64,000 bases of DNA, taken from the NCBI RefSeq assembly GCF_004360225.1, contig NZ_SNUA01000014.1, positions 1 to 64,000 on the forward strand, read 5' to 3'. The notes under the pieces were generated by a model. The model saw only the letters and a list, made by a program, of their open reading frames with translations, did no database searches and had not been told where the DNA came from. The translations under genes were made by a program, and so were the position numbers. This stretch comes from Alcanivorax sp. 24. GTDB taxonomy: Bacteria; Pseudomonadota; Gammaproteobacteria; Pseudomonadales; Alcanivoracaceae. Positions 59,444-64,000 of this stretch are shown one piece after another. The first letter of the stretch is position 1. Every line of letters begins with the position of its first letter.

Positions 59444-60427
59444 TCAGGGTTCGGGGTGATCCCCTCCGGGCGGCGCCGCCTCCGCCAGAAACGCGAGTAT
59501 TTCCCGATTCACTTCCGCGGCCTGCTCCATCTGGATCCAATGCCCGCACTGGTCCAGGACCACGGTATTCAAATTCGGCACATAGTCCGGCATGCGCGCC
59601 AACGCCTTCTGACTGAACATTAGTACCGGATCCTGCATGCCACCGAGAAACAGCACCGGCGCCTGAATCGCCCAGTTGTCGTCAGCGCGGCTTTCTTCCC
59701 AGGATGCATCCATGGCCCGGTACCAGTTGAGCGCCCCGGTAAACCCGGTCTTTTCGAAGCGGGCCACGTAATAATCCAGGTCTTCCTCACGCATCCAGCG
59801 CGAGGGCCGCGCCGGCACGCGCATGGAATCCAGCACACCGCTGTCATCCGGTGCCACCTGGAAATTGGCCATGCCTTCGGCGGACAGATTGTGAAACAAG
59901 GCCCTCAGGCTATATCGAATGTCCTCTCCAAGCTCGTTTTCCGGCACCTCGGCCTGCTGGAAATAAAGCATGTAAAAGAAATGGTCGCCGAACAGGTCCC
60001 GCATCGTTTCCGTGGGCGGGCGTGGCGCGGGGCCGCCATAGGGAACCGATAGCCCTACCACCGCCGTTACCCGCTCCGGATAGGTTCTGGCCACGTCCCA
60101 AGCCAGTGCACACCCCCAATCATGCCCTACCAGCACCGCCCGCTCGGTGCCAAGCACCTCGATCAGAGCCACCACATCCGCGGCCAGACGGGACAGACGG
60201 CAGTCCTCCACCGTCGCCGCGCCCCGGGTTTGGCCGTAACCACGTAAATCCGGCGCCACCGCGTGGTATCCGGACTGAGCCAGCACCGGCAGCTGATAGC
60301 GCCACGAGGCCCAGCACTCCGGGAAACCGTGCAAACACAACACCAAAGGGGCACCCTCGGCGCCCGCCTCGGCAATGTACATATCCAGACCATTGGCGGG
60401 CACTCGCCGCTCTTTTATAAATCCCAT
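59444..60427 (-). CDS. Epoxide hydrolase-type alpha/beta hydrolase
   Basis: 327 residues. The oxyanion motif HGFPE, the nucleophile elbow GHDWG (Asp), cap-domain tyrosines and the catalytic histidine in CGHWIQ are the signature of epoxide hydrolases and dehalogenases. ATG at 60427 has AGGA upstream; the frame stays open 41 codons more without family likeness. Substrate unknown, could be an epoxide from alkene degradation. Confidence 0.88.
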   Translation of the reverse strand: MGFIKERRVPANGLDMYIAEAGAEGAPLVLCLHGFPECWASWRYQLPVLAQSGYHAVAPDLRGYGQTRGAATVEDCRLSRLAADVVALIEVLGTERAVLVGHDWGCALAWDVARTYPERVTAVVGLSVPYGGPAPRPPTETMRDLFGDHFFYMLYFQQAEVPENELGEDIRYSLRALFHNLSAEGMANFQVAPDDSGVLDSMRVPARPSRWMREEDLDYYVARFEKTGFTGALNWYRAMDASWEESRADDNWAIQAPVLFLGGMQDPVLMFSQKALARMPDYVPNLNTVVLDQCGHWIQMEQAAEVNREILAFLAEAAPPGGDHPEP

Positions 60428-60688
60428 CGTAATTTCCTGGAACCCGCTTTCCCGGGACAATACTCCCGGAACTACCCGGCTACCGGATGCACAAGGCATC
60501 CTCCGCCGAAGCCCGTCATGCTGGTTGGGTGGAAACGAGGCCCATTCCATGGTTCCCTAACCTGCGCCATTCTGGCAATGTGACACCGGAACCGCAGCCT
60601 GGCAAGCCGCCGACAGGGGACACGCCTTGATCTTCTCCTCCGCGAAGCGGCCATTCAGGTAGAATACGGAATACGGGTAGCAAATACC
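60428..60688. other. Intergenic region between hydrolase and cyclase genes
   Basis: About 260 bases between divergent genes. Apart from the AT-leaning stretch GAATACGGAATAC near 60662, which continues into the tandem repeat that follows, I see no gene or site. Confidence 0.4.
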
Positions 60689-60727
60689 GAGAGAAAGTAG
60701 CAATAGAAAGTACCGATAGAGAATACC
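60689..60727 (+). repeat. Three 13-base tandem near-repeats before the cyclase gene
   Basis: GAGAGAAAGTAGC, AATAGAAAGTACC and GATAGAGAATACC follow each other without gaps, just before the cyclase start codon (7 bases). Composition is unlike the surroundings. Confidence 0.7.
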
Positions 60728-60733
60728 AACACG

Positions 60734-62341
60734 GTGTCGACGGCACCCGGCCCGGTTATGAGCCGCCCCCGGCAAGGGTACGGCGATATTGCCTCAAGCT
60801 TCGGCGAAGACGGGCACTCCCAAACGGGCTCTAGGAACAGCAGCGTGGACGATTCTTCAAAACAACAACCGCAACAGAGCAAGCACCGGCTCAGCCGGCT
60901 GTTGCGACCTTACCTGCCCGCCTATTTCCCGGTTGCCTGGAAAATGGGCCTGTCGATCTCGGCGATGCTCCTTCTGGGCATGGCCGTTCTCGGCACTCTG
61001 CTGCTGAACAACCAGCTGGAACGCATGCGCCAACAGGCGGACAGCTTCGGCGGCGCCATAGCCTCCCAATTGGCGCATACCGCCCGTGAACCTCTGCTGG
61101 CCGAGGATCGTTTCCTGCTCAAGGTGCACATCAACAACCTGGTTCGCAGCGACAATATTTATGGCGCCACCCTGTTTGACCGGAACGGCGACTTGATCGA
61201 CGAAGCCGGCGTGCAGCCGACCCAACGCGGACCGCAGAGCGAGGCGGGCGTCAGCCGCTGGACCATGGCCGACGCCCCCATGAGCACTTATATTTCTCCG
61301 GTTATGGTGAACGATACTCAGGTCGGCGCGGTGGCGATCACCCTCTCCGATCAACCTATCGCTCTGGCCCAGAAAGAAGTCCGGACCGCCATGATCACCG
61401 CCACCGTGATCATGGGCCTGATCGCCATCATCGCTTCTTTCGTGATCAGCCGCCGGTTGTCCCAGCCGATTCGTGATCTGCTGGCCGCCACCAGCGCCAT
61501 GCGGCGCGGCGACTTGCAGTTCCGTATCCACGAACGCCGCAATGACGAGATCGGGCTGCTGATCGAGGCCTACAACAGCATGGCTCACAGCATGCTGGAG
61601 AAAGACCAGGTGGAAAGGGTTCTGCAGCGCTTCGTCAGCCCTTCGGTGGCGAAAAGCATGATGGCCGACCTGGACCAGGTCACTCTCGGCGGACGGGATG
61701 TCAACGCCACCGTGGTGTTCGCCGATATTGTCGGCTTTACCCGCTTGTCGGAGAGTCTGGCACCGGAAGCCGTGGCCCACATGCTCAACGTTTACTTCGA
61801 CGCCATCGCCTGGGCGGCGGACTCCTATCGCGGCACCATCGACAAATATATGGGCGACTGCGCCATGATTGTGTTCGGGGTGCCGGAAGAGGATCCGGAG
61901 CACTTGTTCCATGGCCTCTGCTGCGCGGTGATGATCCAGCGCCTGATCCAGCGCCTCAATGAGCACCGTCAGGCCCGGGGCCTGACCACCGTGGAATTCC
62001 GTATCGGTATCAATTCCGGCGCCATGCTGGCCGGCAACCTGGGCTCCCGTGATCGCATGCAGTACACCGTGGTCGGCGATACCGTGAATCTGGCATCCCG
62101 GCTCTCAAACATGGCCGCCGCGGGAGAAATCATTGCCGCCGCCTCGGTGTTCAAGGACGCCAATATTGCCCCTCGGGTGCGGGCCCTGGAGTATGGCTCC
62201 ATGCGCGTTCGTGGCCGACAGGAGCCGGTCAGCACCTATCGGGTCAACGGTGTGCACGCCCTGTCCGAAACCCTGATGGAGCAACGCATCGCCCAATTCC
62301 TGACCCGCCTCAATACGGACGGCCACCGTGCATCGTCCTGA
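60734..62341 (+). CDS. Membrane class III adenylate cyclase with HAMP domain
   Basis: 535 residues: polar N-terminus, transmembrane helix (about 68-92), periplasmic sensor (93-215), second helix (217-240), HAMP (241-290), cyclase domain (about 322-460). Metal aspartates D331 (FADIVGF) and D375 (KYMGD), transition-state N452/R456, and specificity residues K371 and T445. Lysine with threonine indicates ATP as substrate and the class IIIb type, whose known members respond to bicarbonate. Start is a GTG; an ATG at 60758 is possible. It overlaps the next gene by 14 bases. Confidence 0.88.
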   Translation: MSTAPGPVMSRPRQGYGDIASSFGEDGHSQTGSRNSSVDDSSKQQPQQSKHRLSRLLRPYLPAYFPVAWKMGLSISAMLLLGMAVLGTLLLNNQLERMRQQADSFGGAIASQLAHTAREPLLAEDRFLLKVHINNLVRSDNIYGATLFDRNGDLIDEAGVQPTQRGPQSEAGVSRWTMADAPMSTYISPVMVNDTQVGAVAITLSDQPIALAQKEVRTAMITATVIMGLIAIIASFVISRRLSQPIRDLLAATSAMRRGDLQFRIHERRNDEIGLLIEAYNSMAHSMLEKDQVERVLQRFVSPSVAKSMMADLDQVTLGGRDVNATVVFADIVGFTRLSESLAPEAVAHMLNVYFDAIAWAADSYRGTIDKYMGDCAMIVFGVPEEDPEHLFHGLCCAVMIQRLIQRLNEHRQARGLTTVEFRIGINSGAMLAGNLGSRDRMQYTVVGDTVNLASRLSNMAAAGEIIAAASVFKDANIAPRVRALEYGSMRVRGRQEPVSTYRVNGVHALSETLMEQRIAQFLTRLNTDGHRASS

Positions 62342-63386
62342 TTCATCACGCCGCCCCGGATTGCTTTTGCTGGCCGGAGCGCTCGCACTGAGCGCCTGCC
62401 AAACCACGCCGCCACCGCCGGAAGTCGCCGAGAAGACCCTGGAGCAGGTACTCCATGAGCACCGTTACCGGGAAGCACTGACAATGCTGGATGAGCGCCT
62501 GCGACAAGACGCCCCGGATCATGCGGCACTGAGCCAACAGCGGGAAGACATCATCAAGGCGAGCCGCGAATATCGGGACCAAACCCTGGCGGAAGCACAG
62601 CGCCTTGCCGGGCAGGAACAGTGGCGTGAGGCTCAGGGACTACTGGAATCCACCGGCGGCCATTTGATCTATCCCGGCCCGCTGGTGGCCTTGCGTGAGT
62701 CACTGCATCAGCAAGAGGCACGGCGCCTGCGGCAACGTCTTTCCGAATGGTGGCAGGCCCAGGCCCGCGCCCTGTTGGACAGCGCCTCCCTGGACAGCAC
62801 ACTCCCCGGCTACACCCTGCCGGAAGCGGGGCAGACCCTCGAGCTTCGCCAGACTCTGCGGGCCGACCTGGCCGAGCGACTCACCGAAGCGGGTAACGCC
62901 TACGCCGCGCAGGGGGACTGGTCACGGGCACAACGGGCTTTGCATCTGGCCCACCAGCTACAACCGGATCGACCCGCGCCCGAGGCCCTGAACCAAGCGC
63001 AGCAGGTGTTGGCCCAAGCCCGCCACAGAGCCGAGCAACAGCAGACCCAACGCCAACAGCAACGCTCGGAGTCTTTAATGGCCGCCTACCGCGAAAGCGG
63101 CTCGCTGCAGGATCTGCTGGCAATACGGGAATACCTGCGCACCACCCCCAACAACCATCTCACGGCGTTGCGCGACGAGGTGGAGACGCTTTTCCGAGAG
63201 CGTTACAACAAGGATATGGCCACCGGGGATGCGCTCTACGCCCGTGGTGAATATCAGGCCGCGTACGCCATCTGGCAGGAGCTCAAGCCCCTGGCACCGG
63301 ACAACGTGGAGCTCAACAAGAAGCTGGAAAGAACCCGGCGGGTACTCAACAATCTGCGCGCCCTGGACGCCACCTCATCGGAATAG
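62328..63386 (+). CDS. Helical-repeat (TPR-like) lipoprotein
   Basis: 352 residues beginning with a signal peptide and lipobox LSAC (Cys24; GTG start). The rest is strongly helical and charged with TPR-like pairs (DALYARGEYQAAYAIWQELKPLAPDNVELNKKLE near the end). The 14-base overlap with the cyclase suggests coupling. Role unknown; outer-membrane or periplasmic scaffold is likely. Confidence 0.7.
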   Translation: MHRPDSSRRPGLLLLAGALALSACQTTPPPPEVAEKTLEQVLHEHRYREALTMLDERLRQDAPDHAALSQQREDIIKASREYRDQTLAEAQRLAGQEQWREAQGLLESTGGHLIYPGPLVALRESLHQQEARRLRQRLSEWWQAQARALLDSASLDSTLPGYTLPEAGQTLELRQTLRADLAERLTEAGNAYAAQGDWSRAQRALHLAHQLQPDRPAPEALNQAQQVLAQARHRAEQQQTQRQQQRSESLMAAYRESGSLQDLLAIREYLRTTPNNHLTALRDEVETLFRERYNKDMATGDALYARGEYQAAYAIWQELKPLAPDNVELNKKLERTRRVLNNLRALDATSSE

Positions 63387-63463
63387 TCCGCTTGCGACAA
63401 GCGCTCACTCACCGAAGACGGGAAGAACGGGAAGCGGCGGGAACCCAACCGCTCCCGCGAGGC

Positions 63464-64000
63464 TTATTGTTCGCCTTGTTCGTCGTCGGCTTTGCTCTTC
63501 TGTGCCGCTGAACCCTGCTCGGCGTTGATCACGGGCCCGGAGGCCGGCGGCACCACACTCTCATCGGCGCTGCGTTGCTGTTCGCGCTCATAGGCCCGGC
63601 GATAATCATCGGAGGTGCTGGTACGGCCATTGAACAGCCGGTCGACCCGGGTGGGCAGCGGGTTCTTCACTTCCTGCACTAATTCGCCATTCTCATCAAC
63701 ACTGAACTGCATGGCGGTGATCCCCATGTACTTGTCGCGCGTCATATCCACCAGACGCTCATTGCTTTCCAGGATGGTCGGCTTGATGAAGACCATCAGA
63801 TTGCGTTTCACGTGAGTCTCGCTGGTGGCGCGGAACAACACACCCAACAGAGGAATATCGCCCAACAGGGGCACCTTGCGCACGGTCTTCTGCACGTCAT
63901 CACTGATCAACCCCCCCAAGGCGATGGTCTGACCGTCATCCGCCAGCACCGTGGTGGTCAACTGGCGTTTGGTGGTGATGATATCGGACGCGGAGGAATC
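63464..64000 (-). CDS. gspD: Type II secretion secretin GspD, C-terminal part (truncated by window end)
   Basis: The frame runs to the right edge and is open there. It carries the secretin core VLADDGQTIALGGLISDDVQKTVRKVPLLGDIPLLGVLF and the conserved SETHVKRNLMVFIKPTI, followed by a disordered tail of about 100 residues. This is GspD of the type II system that exports enzymes across the outer membrane. The rest lies past position 64000. Confidence 0.9.
   Translation of the reverse strand, partial: DSSASDIITTKRQLTTTVLADDGQTIALGGLISDDVQKTVRKVPLLGDIPLLGVLFRATSETHVKRNLMVFIKPTILESNERLVDMTRDKYMGITAMQFSVDENGELVQEVKNPLPTRVDRLFNGRTSTSDDYRRAYEREQQRSADESVVPPASGPVINAEQGSAAQKSKADDEQGEQ

Overview
The window is about 62% GC chromosomal DNA of a gammaproteobacterium. 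The gene set (Pseudomonas-like type IV pilus and housekeeping order, a two-domain fatty acyl reductase like that of Marinobacter, a phasin-like protein, a type II secretin) fits a marine hydrocarbon-degrading group such as Alcanivorax and its relatives. The genus is inferred from memory of protein families, not from a search. I see no phage, insertion sequence, CRISPR array or tRNA gene.

Layout. 1-410: promoter and antiterminator leader of an rRNA operon reading out of the left edge. 0.4-10 kb: pssA, ilvC with divergent ilvY, a TRAP solute-binding protein with an acyl-CoA ligase, an M23 peptidase, a LysE exporter and ilvIH behind a long leader. 10.4-19.4 kb: a DUF4124 protein, a fatty acid hydroxylase-type membrane enzyme, clpB with a heat-shock promoter, pgeF-rluD, bamD and nadE. 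19.7-30.5 kb: pilus control and assembly (pilSR, thiO, fimT, and a six-gene minor pilin/pilY1 operon). 30.7-43.3 kb: the conserved block ispH-fkpB-lspA-ileS-ribF, murJ, rpsT, proB, obgE, rpmA-rplU and ispB. 43.3-49 kb: small envelope and metabolic genes, an AraC/SDR pair, a 62-codon gene behind a sigma54-like promoter and a phasin-like protein. 49.1-56.2 kb: an isochorismatase/LysR pair, an AarF-type kinase, an outer-membrane barrel, a vWA/MoxR pair and a monooxygenase. 56.2-64 kb: TetR divergent from the fatty acyl reductase, an epoxide hydrolase, a membrane adenylate cyclase with a repeat lipoprotein, and the 3' end of gspD.

How it fits together. ilvIH and ilvC supply branched-chain amino acid synthesis, with IlvY as probable activator of ilvC. 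PilSR, the minor pilins and PilY1 form a pilus module, and a perfect CRP/Vfr-type palindrome lies upstream of its operon. A class III adenylate cyclase in the same window could supply the cAMP, but that link is inference. The TetR/reductase pair has a clear promoter-operator arrangement and points to regulated fatty alcohol or wax ester synthesis. The most unusual items are the sigma54-type promoter before an unrecognised small gene, the palindromic repeat element between ispH and fkpB, a short dispersed intergenic motif, and the inverted pilin cassette compared with Pseudomonas aeruginosa.
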